Of a stretch of DNA of 64,000 nucleotides, positions 32,590 through 44,049 are shown piece after piece. The notes under the pieces are model-generated. The model made no database searches and was not told the origin of the DNA. It saw nothing but the letters and a program-made list of their open reading frames with translations. A program made the position numbers and the translations under genes. This stretch comes from Trichobilharzia regenti (Eukaryota; Platyhelminthes; Trematoda; Strigeidida; Schistosomatidae), in contig OX235262.1 in the NCBI GenBank assembly GCA_944472135.2, positions 28,071,362-28,135,361 of the forward strand. The letters run 5' to 3'. Within the stretch, counting starts at the first letter, position 1; each line of letters starts with the position of its first letter.

Positions 32590-32990
32590 TTTGACTACCC
32601 CCATCTACTAGTTTGACCTATGTAGTAGACCACACTCACAGTCATTGCGAGGTACTTTATATATTATTATATTATGTTGTCTATTTGAGTCAACCGACAG
32701 GGTCCTTTTACCTACAGAGCTTGTCTCTGAGTGAGTTTGTGGGTTTGAATGCCACCCTAATTCCTGCTTTATTGAAAATCCCACGTAGGGCCTCAGATGT
32801 CCCCTCCTAATATCGTATAACTGTAGACGTCTTATATTCTTTCCTGTTTACGTTATCATAATTAGTTTCACCATTATTTTTATTTTACAGCTGACCGTTT
32901 TTGATCTTCCTAATGAATTTTATAGGATAGTTATTTAACACCAACGCCTCTTCTATATGTTTCATTTCAGCGTTTAGGTTTTTTGTACTA
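32590..32990 (-). pseudogene. Penelope-like element fragment, GIY-YIG region, strongly decayed
   Basis: On the minus strand, GCAGGAATTAGGGTGGCATT to GACAAGCTCTGTAGG reads GIRVAFKPTNSLRDKLCR, the segment that precedes the GIY-YIG endonuclease in PLEs. After a frame change, YYIGQTSRW resembles the GIY-YIG core itself. The same segment occurs at 44050-44230 on the + strand. Confidence 0.5.
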
Positions 32991-33961
32991 CTTAGCGCTA
33001 TTGCACTTATTAAGTTTCGAACAAGGCAAGCAGAGTATTGTGAACTCCATCCCCAATTGTAGCTCTATACAATGTGTATCTGGCTCCTGCCGTATCACTG
33101 CGAAATAAATAACAACTTTAAGAGAAATATGATGAAAGCAACGGGAGGCGGTACACTCATAATCATCCATTGGTTTCTTCCTGTATGCCAGATAACACGT
33201 AGTGATGTGTCTGTCTAGAAGAAAAGTCCGACAGAGGTTTTAACTGGACGGACACTAAATACACATCACTATGTCGTGGTACTGTCACCACAGGAGCGAC
33301 TCGGTCTGTGCATGTGACTATGCACTTTAAAGTGAAAGGTGGGCAGAGGTTGGAATAAAAAGCTAATGTTGATCAGTGCTTCAGAAAGACAAGGCACTAC
33401 ATGAAATGTGGATGAGGCATAGAAACCAAATACGACAGCGCCAATCGGTGTTCACAGAGTCCAAGATACCTTTCGATCTAATTCTTGGAATTGACAAGTT
33501 GTCTGCAATAGATGATATAGAATCAGTCAACTCCGAAGTAAGAACTTGCAAATGAGATATTACCGATAAAGTGGAGAGGTCTCAGGAAATCACAACCGGT
33601 CCGCTTCTAAATCTGTCTCAAGATAAGAAGTTACTTTTTTCTGATTTTCTCTTTCTTTCAGGGAGTGGTATATTATATGCACTTATTTTTGTGCATATTA
33701 CTAGAATTCTTTTCATGGGGGATTTGAAATTATCTTTTCGTGCCGTGGGTCTCCATAGTTTCTCAAACTTCTTTGAAAACTGATCCCTTACTTGTTGTCA
33801 AATCTTCAAATTTACCAGTAATTCAATAGATGGACAAAATCATCTTTTGCATATTTATGTATGTATTCCGATTAGTCCTCTGTCTGTTATCTAGACAGCA
33901 AAAGCTCTCTACCGAAAATTCACCTTTTCAGCCTTTTATTGCGTTTGGGTGGTATGTTGTA
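32991..33961. other. HTT intron, no gene recognised
   Basis: No supported feature. Frames at 33571-33783 and 33830-34093 are short; the second is partly SINE sequence. Confidence 0.5.
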
Positions 33962-34152
33962 TTTTTTACGGGATTTCATCATGAGCTGACATCAGTAAGC
34001 GAACCATTGAAAAACCTACAGGGAGTATTGGACAGCTGCTTCGTCCTAGTTTGGGACTCTTCATCGGTACGCACCGCCAGGGTTCGAACTTAGGACCTTC
34101 TGGTTAAAAGGCGAACTCGTAGACGATTAAGCCACTGGGACCCGATCCAATG
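33962..34152 (-). repeat. hammerhead-type SINE, inverted
   Basis: On the minus strand from 34152: GGGTCCCAGTGGCTTAATCG, B-box-like GGTTCGAACC reversed near 34080, core CCGATGA (consensus CTGATGA) and GAAG (consensus GAAA), then TCAGCTCATGATGAAATCCC. The core changes should abolish ribozyme activity. Confidence 0.75.
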
Positions 34153-34384
34153 GCACATAAATTCTAATTTCTGCTAATTTATGACATAGCGCGACATACA
34201 TACACTTCTATAGAGAAACGAATACGAAGTACATTTAAATGCAATTGTACAACGTTTAATCGAAATGTCATCTCGCGAAAGTTTGCCCCTAAAATCTGAT
34301 TTAATAAACACTTTCGAATCATTTTTATCGAAGTGGCTTCTCATTACTTTAATAACATTTCAGTGCTTTGTATACTCATACTTT
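34153..34384. other. HTT intron, nothing recognised
   Basis: Short intronic stretch between a SINE and an RTE tail. Confidence 0.5.
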
Positions 34385-34806
34385 ATGTTAGCTGACATAC
34401 GGACAGGCTGGAAAAGAGCTAGCGGTGGTCATACCAAAACATCGCACCAGTCAATGAAATCTACAACAGTTAGCTTAAGCCAGTCACGTAGGAAGGTGTA
34501 GACTGCCTAACTGGTTGGGGTCCTCAGGAGGGGAAAAACCAATGGCTGGAAGCAATCGATTATATGGCCCAAAATCCTTGTCAATGGATGGTGCAGATGT
34601 ATCCAGTCTTTGTGACTTATGATTTCCAATGAAACTACATTGTTCTTCATTACTTCTATTTCTTTGTCTCACACTTCTGTTTACTGTCTCTATTATGCAT
34701 TTCTTCTATCTTCTTCTCGTGCTTTGTTTGCTAGATGGAGTGTGGCGACTTGAACTGTTGCACATCGGTGCAAAGTTCTGTGTCGAAAACAGACAGACAT
34801 ACTTCA
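34385..34806 (+). repeat. RTE-A LINE 3' end, near-identical to the inverted copy at 39463-39886
   Basis: Starts TTAGCTGACATACGGACAGG, carries CCAGTCACGTAGGAAGG and the usual tail to CAGACAGAC. A reading in the tail (62 codons from 34629) is almost the same as one on the minus strand from 39639. The unusual words CATCGCACCAGTC and CCAGTCACGTAGG are shared with the inverted copy and absent from the others. Confidence 0.8.
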
Positions 34807-34829
34807 TGAAGTCCTAAGGATGCTAAGAA

Positions 34830-35115
34830 CCAATGTGTCTGAAGATGACGACTATTGGTGTGATATAGCTTAAAGTCGTTCTCAATGGCACAGATGCATT
34901 CGCCGTTTTGTAATCTTGTTTTTTCTCCATGCTGCTAATTCTTTCTTCTTGTACATTTCTTCTCATTGTGTGGTTCTTTTGAATCTCTCGCTTTACTTTC
35001 TTTCTTTCTTTCTCTACCCTTATGTACTGCTGTATTGGGTGTGACAACTTGAAATATGTTGCACTTCTGTGCAAAGTTAGTTCTATGCTAAAATTCAGTC
35101 AATCAGTTAATTAGT
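34830..35115 (+). repeat. RTE-A LINE tail, worn
   Basis: CAATGGCACAGATGCATTCG near 34885, then TGACAACTTGAAATATGTTG and GTGCAAAGTT near 35040-35085, as in the RTE-A 3' end. It follows the preceding tail almost directly, so two truncated copies lie in tandem. Confidence 0.55.
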
Positions 35116-35900
35116 TAGTTGTATGTCTCATAGAATAAATCAGGTTGTAGTAATTGAGAAAAAGAAATACTCATTCACAGCGCCTCTTTTGCAACCAACT
35201 CTTAGAGGTTAACTACTTGTTTTAAAAAAATGTTACAATTTTTAAGGTTCTTTTTTTGTAGGATTTTACAGTCAGTCAGTTGTTCTTTTCTTTTGCTCTT
35301 TTGTTTTTCTCTACCTACCTGTTAAAATGAACATTTTTTTGCTGTTATTGTTGTTGTTGCAGTGTCATTGTTGTCCAAATCTATGCAACAGAAAATATGT
35401 ACACACACATTACTTTATTCTTGTATCTATGCTTAAGCAAAGAAAATCCACTTATTATTATTATTATTTGCATGTTGTGAGTATTCTTAGAGTATAATAT
35501 TGTTACTATTACTATTATCTCGTTGAGTTATTCTCTCTTTTCTTTAACTTTCTTGATCTTTTTTTTTAATTCACTGAAAAATAAAGAAAAATCAATAAAT
35601 GAACGTGAAGTATTAATAATTTGGAGGTTGTTTTACAGGAGAATAACATTAGATCAAATAAAGTATAATTATATTTCAATAATTTAAAACAATTAGTCCC
35701 TTTTATAAATTTTGATAGCGTTATTAGAAGACGGAGACTATCTGAAAAATGTGATGTATTAGCGCTATACATTTCGAACAATCTGATCACACATTTACTT
35801 GTCAAGTCAATATATATGAAAAGGTTAAATTAAACAAAGTGAGAGAAAAAGGAATTAAGAATAATTAACACAAACGTTTGGTAATCCAATCAAATAAGGA
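35116..35900. other. HTT intron, no gene; carries one arm of a 39-bp inverted repeat
   Basis: 35648-35686 is the inverted counterpart of 38595-38633 with one mismatch. Otherwise AT-rich without signals. Confidence 0.6.
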
Positions 35901-37168
35901 TTACCAAGGTAGGTTAAGAGTAATAACAAACTGTTTTTGAATACACAAGGGGGGCTTAAGTATATGAATAGCTATAGCCTCAGCGTATTTCAGTAAACGC
36001 CCTTGACCGTTTTTATAGATGACCTTAAAGGCTGAGTTAACATCAATCTTATGGTTCATCTCGATTAGATGTTTAGCTATAGACGAAGTTGGTAGTCTGA
36101 CACCTGCATCTATTGGCTTGTCACAATTCATCTGTTTTTCTAACCATTTTGGGATATGCTCTCCCACCCTCACGTGCAAAGCGCGATTACTCCTCCCTAT
36201 GTATGTATGTCCACACACACACACGAAAATTGGTAAATTGTGTGGGATGTGATATAATCACTTGTGCACTTTTGAGGTTTACAGTGAAGCATATTTTTAG
36301 CTTTTTCCACAATTACAAGCTGGGCTGCATAGTAGGTTCTACGGATGATTGAATTCAACCTTTGTCTCACAATCCTACTGTTTATTTCCCCGTTATATGG
36401 TAATTTGATGAAAACCTTTTTCTTAGGGACGGTATGGATTGTAGGTTTAGAGATTAGTTGACTTCTACACCTGTTTAAAAATTTCAAAGGATATCCATTT
36501 TCAACAAGAGTATCCATTAATATTTCGTTTTCTTTGTCCATAACATCAGCCGTACAAGTTCGCCGAATCCTCTTAAGTAGACACTTCACCAAGCTTCTCT
36601 TATACTGTAATGGACAGAAGCTGTGAAAATTAAGGTATTGCCCTGTCCAAGTGGGCTTTCTGTAGATAGACCGTCTTATTGAGCCATCATCTCTTCGACT
36701 CAGAAGTATGTCTAAAAATGCTAGCTGGCTGCGATTTTCTTCCTCGCAGGTAAGACTAGTATGATTTTGTACAGAGTTAAGTCCGTCTAATGGACGACTC
36801 GCATCTTCGTGATCGTCACATATCAAAATGATATCATCTACATATCTCCTATAGAAGGGCAATTTTGAAATTAAATCAAGGGATAAGTTTTCAACATAAG
36901 ACTTGTACACGTCCGCTAACAAAGGTCCTAATGGACTCCCCATAGCAACGCCATCCACTTGTCGAAAATGTTCGCCTTCAAACGTGAAATGGACGTTGTC
37001 AGTACATAATAATAATAAATCTTTCAAATAAGTTAAAGGGAAGGGGAATGAGAAACAACACACACAATGATAAGTTTTGTTATTGGTAATATTTCGGGCA
37101 AAATTACTGCCCGTGTTCACACCAACTATTGGAATTGTTTTATTCACACATTTATGATTTGTACTCAA
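35901..37168 (-). pseudogene. Penelope-like element 1: reverse transcriptase and GIY-YIG endonuclease, one frameshift
   Basis: On the minus strand. The reverse transcriptase part has TFEGEHFRQVDGVAMGSPLG (near 36980-36925), the catalytic YRRYVDDIILICDD (near 36860-36815), AFLDILLSRRDDGSI and YRKPTWTGQYLNFHS. It runs into ...TIYQFSC at about 36225. There, in a CACACA run, the frame shifts, and the endonuclease follows as VCGHTYIGRSNRALHVRVGE, the GIY-YIG core, ending at 35901. The N-terminal third of the RT is missing or altered upstream of about 37010. PLEs use the two domains for target-primed integration. The frameshift makes this copy inactive as it stands. Confidence 0.85.
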
Positions 37169-37663
37169 ATATATAGTTCATTTTTAACAGTTTGAAAAAA
37201 TTTGGGCATTGGGTTTATGATATTCATTATAACAAAGGGTTTTTGGATTTCCCAATGAATGAAAAACAAAGCAATATTGTTTTTACTGACGTTTCGCTAT
37301 TTAGTGCTAATAGCTTTCTCAAAGTATTATAAAAAAAACCTTTATATAGTTCATTATTATAATTTTTTGCTCATTCGTGTTTTGTGTGTGTATATGTGTG
37401 TTCAGAATTATATTCCACATTCATTCATGTGTTTGTATTTAGAATTATATTCCAAGTTGTTGATAGTTGTACTGAATCACCCTTGTTACATGTATCCGGT
37501 GTGACTTTAATGAGTTATGAGTCTTTCTTTCCATTTGTTCTTGTTTGTTTTTAGAATGCACACATTGTTCCAATCGATATTGTGGTTTTTGTCCCATGCA
37601 TGTGCAGCTATCGATGAATTTTTTTCAAGATTTTTGTAAGCTTGTGTCCCTGTTGGTTGACCT
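37169..37663. other. between two PLE copies; holds a hammerhead-like motif on the minus strand
   Basis: On the minus strand, from 37324 to 37285: TTTGAGAAA, then a perfect six-pair hairpin GCTATT/AATAGC (37314-37296), then GAAACGTCAGTAA. The layout is like a hammerhead core, though the first box departs from CTGANGA. No coding sequence is seen. Confidence 0.45.
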
Positions 37664-38588
37664 TTAGTCGGTTAGGCGTCTATGTTCATTCACTCTTATT
37701 TTGAGTGATCTGGACGCTTGCCCCACATATTTAGTTGGACAGTCAGCACAAGATATTTTAGAAATCAAATTGTTTTTATCCATCATTTTTATGGGATCTT
37801 TCAGTGGATTTATTTCATTTTTGATTAGATTTGTCGGTTTAAACGTTGTTTGAATGCCGGTATTTTTGAGGTTTCTTTGAATTGCCTCTGATGTACCATT
37901 TTTATATGGTATTGTGACTGTATTTTTCTTCCATTCTTCCATCTTGTTATTCTCCGGTTTTACCGCCTTTTTTCTATTTTTTATATTATCTTCTATAAAT
38001 TCTTTAGGGTAGTTGTTTTCGAGTAGCATTTTGAATAGGACTTTTATTTCTTTACACTGGTCCTCTGGTGTTGTTGTAAGTCTACGTGTTCTATCTGCAA
38101 GACCTTGTATTAAACCTCGTTTTACCGTGAGTGGATGAGCTGAGTGATAATCAAGGAATCTTCCAGAGTGTGTGGGTTTTCTATATATCGTTGTTTTTAT
38201 GCTACCATCTGTCATTCTTTGTAGTTTGCAGTCTAACATAGGCAGTTCCCCAATTTCATTCTCTTATTCCATAGTGAATTTTATTGAGTCGACGTGACTG
38301 TTTATGTGTGAGAAAAGTTTCTCAGTATCGTTTTTTCACTATTACTAGTGTGTCGTCTACATATCTCCACCAACATTTTAGTGATGATCTGAATGGTTTA
38401 AGGGGATTCTCTTCCCAATAATCCATGAATATGTCAGCTATTATTGGTGAGATAGGCGATCCCATAGCTACTCCCTCATTTTGTTGGTATATTTTCCCTT
38501 CGAATGTAAAATATGTTGTTGTCATACAGAATTCCACCCCTTTTATTATCTCTTCTACGGATAACTGTGTTCTGTCTTTCATTGTCAT
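37664..38588 (-). pseudogene. Penelope-like element 2: reverse transcriptase and GIY-YIG, broken
   Basis: On the minus strand: TFEGKIYQQNEGVAMGSPIS (near 38500), WWRYVDDTLVIVKK with the catalytic YVDD (near 38370), a frameshift and a stop near 38330-38265, MLDCKLQRMTDGSIKTTIYR (near 38239), YRKPTHSGRFLDYHSAHPL, and the endonuclease core CADCPTKYVGQASRSLKIRV (near 37745). It ends at about 37664 without the rest of the GIY-YIG domain. It differs from element 1 in sequence, so it is another PLE lineage. Confidence 0.85.
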
Positions 38589-38734
38589 TGTGTGTAAACT
38601 ATTGAAATATAATTATACTTTATTTGATCTAATCCACAATGCTCAAACTTTTTACTGATATTAACATTAGAACTAATCAGTAATTCAAGTGTTGGTTTGC
38701 ACAGATTCGATTTGATTTGACTTCATTGCTTACA

Positions 38735-38937
38735 GGATTTCATTATGAGCTGACATCAGATAAAAAAGAAACCATTTGGGAGGCCTGGAAGTACTGGAAA
38801 GTTGTTTCATTCTAGTTTGGGATTCTTCCTTTAGCAGTACATACCCACCCACCAGAGTCCGAATACAGGACCTTCTGGTTACAAGGTGAAATCGTATACC
38901 ACTAAGCCCGTAGGACCCGATCTGATGGCGCTCTATC
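38735..38937 (-). repeat. hammerhead-type SINE, inverted (head-to-head with the next)
   Basis: On the minus strand from 38937: ATCGGGTCCTACGGGCTTAG, CAGAAGGTCCTGTATTCGG, a worn core (GAAGAATCCCAAACTAG, ATGAAACAAC), TCAGCTCATAATGAAATCC. The CTGATGA box is destroyed (TGCTAAAGGAAGA). Confidence 0.75.
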
Positions 38938-38959
38938 GTGAGTTGGCAGAAATTGGAAT

Positions 38960-39172
38960 TCATGGGCTGGCCATTGGATCGGGTCCCAGTGGCTTAATGG
39001 TCTATGAGTTTGTTAACCTTATAACTTGAAAGGTTCTGGTTTCGAATCCTGGTGGGTACGTGCTGATGAAGAACCCTAAACTAGAATGAAATAGCTGTCT
39101 AGTACTCCCTGCAGGTTTTTCAGTGGTTCTGTAGCCTATGTCAGCTCATAATATGAAATCCTGTAATCAGTA
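38960..39172 (+). repeat. hammerhead-type SINE
   Basis: ATCGGGTCCCAGTGGCTTAA near 38987, B-box-like GGTTTCGAATCC near 39038, CTGATGA at 39063-39069 and GAAA at 39088-39091, then TCAGCTCATAATATGAAATC. The core boxes are intact; stem II (ACCCTAAACTAGAAT) is weakened. Confidence 0.8.
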
Positions 39173-39462
39173 ATTATTGTGAATGGATAATACGCCGGTA
39201 TAATTCTTTAGTGTTACTGTAATTGTCTGTTTTGTAAAAATATCTATTATTATTATTATTAATAATTATTATTGGTTAATAACCAAGTTTGTTAGAGTAT
39301 GCTGTTATAATTATTATTGATCGTAGTAGTAGTAGTTCTGCAGCTCAAATGTTTCTACCTTTCTGTATAACTTTATTCGGTGCATAAATTTGCTTAACTG
39401 TTGAATTGCTCATTTGAACTCAGTTTTGCGAAACAGATTTTTCACGTACGAGGCTATGGTCC
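39173..39462. other. HTT intron, nothing but ATT-rich microsatellite
   Basis: TATTATTATTATT run near 39245. No gene. Confidence 0.6.
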
Positions 39463-40797
39463 ATACTCTGTCTGTCTGTTTTCGACACAGAACTTTGCAC
39501 CGATGTGCAACAGTTCAAGTCGCCACACTCCATCTAGCAAACAAAGCACGAGAAGAAGATAGAAGAAATGCATAATAGAGACAGTAAACAGAAGTGTGAG
39601 ACAAAGAAATAGAAGTAATGAAGAACAATGTAGTTTCATTGGAAATCATAAGTCACAAAGACTGGATACATCTGCACCATCCATTGACAAGGATTTTGGG
39701 CCATATAATCGATTGCTTCCAGCCATTGGTTTTTCCCCTCCTGAGGACCCCAACCAGTTAGGCAGTCTACACCTTCCTACGTGACTGGCTTAAGCTAACT
39801 GTTGTAGATTTCATTGACTGGTGCGATGTTTTGGTATGATCACCGCTAGCTCTTTTCCAGCCTGTCCCTATGTCAGCTAACATTGCCCGTCGAGGAAGCC
39901 GATGGCTAGACGTCCTTACCATCTCAGTCGATGTAATTTCACATCTTCATCGATTGATTTCCTCTCCTTACGTAGCACTCGATGCCTAACTTCAATATTG
40001 CCCACCTTATTATATCACTTCACACGGGAGATAGAAAGCAGGCACCTATGATCGAAGACAGCTAATGTTTTCATGTCTTCCACTATCAATGGCCAGGTCT
40101 CACAGCCGGCCATAAAGGAAGACGGAGCGGACTGCTGAGCAGTACATCCGCCTTTTGGTCGATAGCCAACCGGATATCACGTCTACGCCAGAGACGGCGT
40201 AAACTGGCATATGCGAAACTAGCCCTTTGTATCTGTACTGAGATTTCGTCAGAGATCAACCCGTTGGCGTTGGCTGATGGTACTTCCCAAGTAAGTGAAG
40301 CGGTCAACGTGCTCTACCACTTCACTCCCTATTTCTAAACTCGGAGTCAGTGTAGTCCAGTCCTGTAACATCGCAGGCGAAACATTCGTAGATTGCTGCT
40401 CAAGGTGTTTAGAAGACTCTGCGTTCTGTCACCGTCTTCACCTAGTAGGTGGACTATGTAGTCTGCATATTCTAATTCAACGAGATTATTCCTTGATGGT
40501 AACAAGTCAATCCCTGAGTCTCTGAAGTGAGTTAGGGTTAAGTCCATTGGTACATCTATGATGAAGTTGAATAGAAATGGGGATAACGGGCATCCTTGAC
40601 GGACTCCACCCGCCGTAGACCCTCACCTGGCTGAATGAGTACGAGTAGAGTGCCTTAATCAGTGCAATGTATTTTCTCGGCATTCCCTTTACAGCCAAGC
40701 ATCGTCAGAGTTCCTCTCGGTTGACAGAATCGATTGCAGCCTTTAGGTCAAGAAATATAATGATTGTTGGACGCCAACGGTAAGAATGCCTATGTTC
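39463..40797 (-). pseudogene. RTE-A LINE, 5'-truncated, broken
   Basis: On the minus strand from motif A ([20 protein letters not shown] near 40780) through a worn GVRQGC region, a YADY box instead of YADD (near 40460), SSNLRMF followed by a loss of about 25-30 bases where FAPAKCKML should be, then FTYLGS remnants, and the full tail ending in CAGACAGACAGA near 39465. The same internal deletion is found in 54163-55950. The upper border near 40797 merges with unrelated sequence. Confidence 0.8.
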
Positions 40798-41048
40798 TAC
40801 AATCTGTCTCCATACTCTGCGTGTGGGCTGATGATACCACCTAGTTGTCCAGGCTGTAAACTGAGTGCTGGAGCTAATACACCACATCGTCACGAGGCTT
40901 AAATCTAGAATTCATCACATCCATGATTTTCATCCATCAGGACTTTGAGTCATAAGTTTCTTTGATTGGACACTAGTTGGTAAATGGTGTAATTGTAATG
41001 AGAGCTGGCTGCGAAGAAGCCATTATTATTAACAACAATTTACGTCAG
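40798..41048. other. HTT intron, nothing recognised
   Basis: Sequence between the RTE-A fragment and the solo LTR. No supported feature. Confidence 0.5.
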
Positions 41049-41310
41049 TGTTACGTCCGGAGTCAGTGTCATGAGAAAAACGATAACAAAGCTTAACCTT
41101 GAGGAACTCACCAACCAATCACAGAGGACTTAACGTGTGGCTTAGCTTGCAGAGAAATAGCCGCAAGCAGTACAGAATAATTTTCAGCAAGAGAACAACC
41201 AATCAGAAGACGTTTCTTCTCCACTGACAATAATATACCTAAAACTATAAATATCTCTTGATTTTCTCATTAAACAATCTTTTGCCTGGCTCTTGTCTCC
41301 TGTCGTTACA
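41049..41310 (+). repeat. solo LTR of a gypsy-like element
   Basis: Starts TGTTACGTCC and ends CCTGTCGTTACA, so TGTTAC/GTTACA are the terminal inverted ends. Inside are ACCAATCA motifs and a TATAAATA box at 41241-41248. It matches the insertion at 613-930. The flanks GTCAG and ATAAG do not match, so no target duplication is visible. Confidence 0.7.
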
Positions 41311-41479
41311 ATAAGTGTCTAGTCATTTGTTTGCACTGTGGCAAACTTGACTGATAGGCTTCAAAAGAATGGATAATGATAGGTTTAATAATAATAATAA
41401 TGATAGGTTTCAGTCTGCACCAAAGAAAGGACCAGGCACATTAAACCACTTACTAACTAGCGTCCAATCATAGTACCCA

Positions 41480-41720
41480 CTACAGTTCTACAGGAGGTAA
41501 ATCGCGAGTCCTAATAGGTCAGAGGTCACGTCACTGACTGCAGCACTGGGTGACGCAGGTTCGAACCTCGGAAGGGAAATGAGTTCCTTTACGGTTACAG
41601 ATACGCCTTACTGACTGGTGATGAGCGCCAACTAGCGCAAAACCTAGGCCTGATTATCTCGAACCATCTAATCTCAACATTGGATTCTTCTGGTCATTAT
41701 TGTTTTAGGTAACCAAAGTT
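41480..41720 (+). repeat. possible tRNA-derived SINE (type D)
   Basis: B-box-like GGTTCGAACC at about 41551-41560 follows an A-box-like region near 41517. Downstream, CTGACTGGTGATGAGCGCC resembles the body of other SINEs here. Only one copy is seen in the window, so the family is a guess. Confidence 0.4.
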
Positions 41721-41944
41721 GTAAAAAGTGAGTTCACCTCATTCTAGAATTTTGCTTTTTGTAATTACTTACCAGATGTTTGAACTAATTCATTCACCTA
41801 GAAGTCATGGATTGTAAACGTATATTTTATAATTATTGTTCGCAACTATGAGCAAAGCGTATTTCCAACCTTAAGCAGGCTCTCATCACCACAAAGTTTG
41901 TTTTATAGCACTCACTGATTTGTCTGCTTCATTGCTGACAGCTA

Positions 41945-42300
41945 TATTCGCTCAAGATCAGTTGGCCGGCCAGAAAAGATCAGCAACAGCGATCTCTGGG
42001 AGTGAACCAACCAGGAACCGATTGTGAAACAAATAGGCATGAAAAAATGGAGGTGGATTGGCCATACTCTGAGAAAACCAGCAAATGACATCACTAGGCA
42101 AGACATTGCTCGAGTGGAACCCGAAAGGGAAGCGACGAGTTGGTCGTCAGTTCGAGAGTGACTTGGAGGAGGTCATGTGAAGAGGAGATGAAAGCTTGTG
42201 GACAGACATGGAGCTAAGTGAAAACTCTAGCAGAGAACCGAACGCAATGGAGACGCCCGGCTGAAGCCCTATGTTCCTCAAGGAATTAAAGCAAATAATA
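41945..42300 (+). pseudogene. LINE family C, C-terminal end
   Basis: Worn reading with MKKWRWIGHTLRKPANDI, RQDIA and PKGKRRVGRQ, the end of an RTE-like ORF that recurs inverted at 50026, 53340 and 59741 and directly at 57940. It ends with GAAGCCCTATGTTCCTCAAG and AATAATAATAA. Frameshifted in several places. Confidence 0.7.
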
Positions 42301-42414
42301 ATAAATTGCTGACATCAAGTAATTGTTTTCAAATGACTTGACACATCCGAAGTGTTAATGAAGTGAAGTTCCAAAGTAGTCTCAGATTGTATAAAAGGAA
42401 GTCTTCCACTTCAT
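42301..42414. other. HTT intron spacer
   Basis: Short spacer between two LINE fragments. Nothing recognised. Confidence 0.5.
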
Positions 42415-43790
42415 TGTCTACTGAAGCTGGTGTCCCTCAAGGCACTGTCCTTTATCCTTTTCTTTTTTCTTTCTTCTTGCATGACTTGCCTCACTGTGAT
42501 AAAATAAACTTTGTGAAGGACGCTGATTGTTGAACAGTTTCAATGGCTGTTAACTCTCAGCTAGATTGTACTAAAATAAATAGCTTTCTGTCGGGAGTCA
42601 GTAAATGGTGTGAATCTAACGGGCTTAAACTGAATCCTTCTAAATGTCAAACTGTTAATTTCGGCTTAAGATGTAAAAGACAGTTGAAAGAAGTTGTCGA
42701 TTCTCATGACAGTACTAAGATTGACGACAATGATACAGGAATTAAATCAGAAATCAAGTATCTTGGACTTATTCTCTCTTCTGATCTCTCCTCGTCTTCC
42801 CATGTCTTAGCAATCTCCAGTAAAATATTCGGCCTGTCATTTTACATTAAGAAGTTAAGACACTCGGGTATAACTCAAATCCTCCTCTTACAGTTCATAA
42901 ACTCTTGCATCCTACCTATTCTTCTTTAAGTTCACCTTTCTTCTTTCCTGGATTTCTTAAAAAGGACTATGTCACAATTCGTAGAATGCTGAAGACTGTC
43001 AGTAGGGTGAGTGGTGTCCCAGTGGACCACATAGTTGACGTCGTTGTCGACAGGTACTTGACTTCGGGCAATAAATTTGCTAAAGGAATTTTGTCTGACT
43101 TGGAGCATCCACTTTACCCTCAGCTTTCACCTTGCATCTATCTCCACAGGTAGAACAAGAAGTAACTTCAGAAAGCTGTATGCTCTCACGTCTAAGTATA
43201 GAAATTCTATGATACCATACTTGGAACGTATTTTATGTGATGAAAATAGTGTCAGGCAAGAATTAACTAGCCTTTTTTCATCTAGTAAATAAACAATTTC
43301 CTCCATCCATCCTTATATACTTTCAAGTTTTACTTTTATTATTTCTATTATATTTATGGTCCTGTTGCCTCTTCGTTTGTTTTACTTTCATAATTGCAAA
43401 CACCAATTTATCTCTATGACGGCTGTAATCTTTGTTTTTCCCCTCACCATATCATGTAAAGAGAACATTATATTCAATATTTTTCAACATGTTAAGATTT
43501 CTATACCGCATTGACAATAATGTGTGAAAAAAGCCCACGGCAATTTTCACTTGTACTATTATTAATATTACCTTAGCTGTTATCATTATTTCCATTTTAT
43601 ATGCTGCATGTTTTTGACATTACCTCTATTGTGAATGTGGAAAATTTTCCGTGTGATTAATTTTATTTATAATTTGAGGAAATTAGATGCAATATTGTGT
43701 GTGATTAATGCTGAAAATTCCATTCTGTATCACAAGTAATGTTTTTGGAATAAAGTAAATCACTATTATTATTATTGTAATCTTACAGTT
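42415..43790 (+). pseudogene. CR1-like LINE, 3' half, broken
   Basis: Related to the open copy at 25271-28155. It begins in motif B (EAGVPQGTVLYPFLFSFFL), then FVKDADC with a stop where KYADD should be (near 42525). It continues with NGLKLNPSKCQTVNFG, IKYLGLILSSDLSSSSH, a stop near 42928, and GRTRSNFRKLYALTSKYRNS. The 3' end (AAATTAGATGCAATATTGTG, TGGAATAAAG) is at 43681-43760, followed by ATT repeats. It is inactive. Confidence 0.85.
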
Positions 43791-44049
43791 CGTATGCTTC
43801 TTGGCCAGAATATCTTTACTTTTTGTCATAATCCAATATTTCTAAATACTAATACCTACTAAGTTGATTTATTTCAACTTGGTAGTTAATATAATTGAAA
43901 AATTTCCTTTTAATTGAAATTAAGTTTACAGATGACTTATACGTACTCTGATTAAGATATGACTGCGAATAATCCCACAAAAATAGGGTACTGATGTACT
44001 CAATTTAGTACATCATAACCATAAATAACATATGGCATCTAAAAGTCTA
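43791..44049. other. HTT intron, nothing recognised
   Basis: No supported feature. Confidence 0.5.

Noticed and set aside
33571..34093. Frames at 33571-33783 and 33830-34093 as HTT exons
   Set aside because: They do not continue the huntingtin sequence, and exons 30326-30467 and 46918-47056 already join in phase. Part is SINE sequence.
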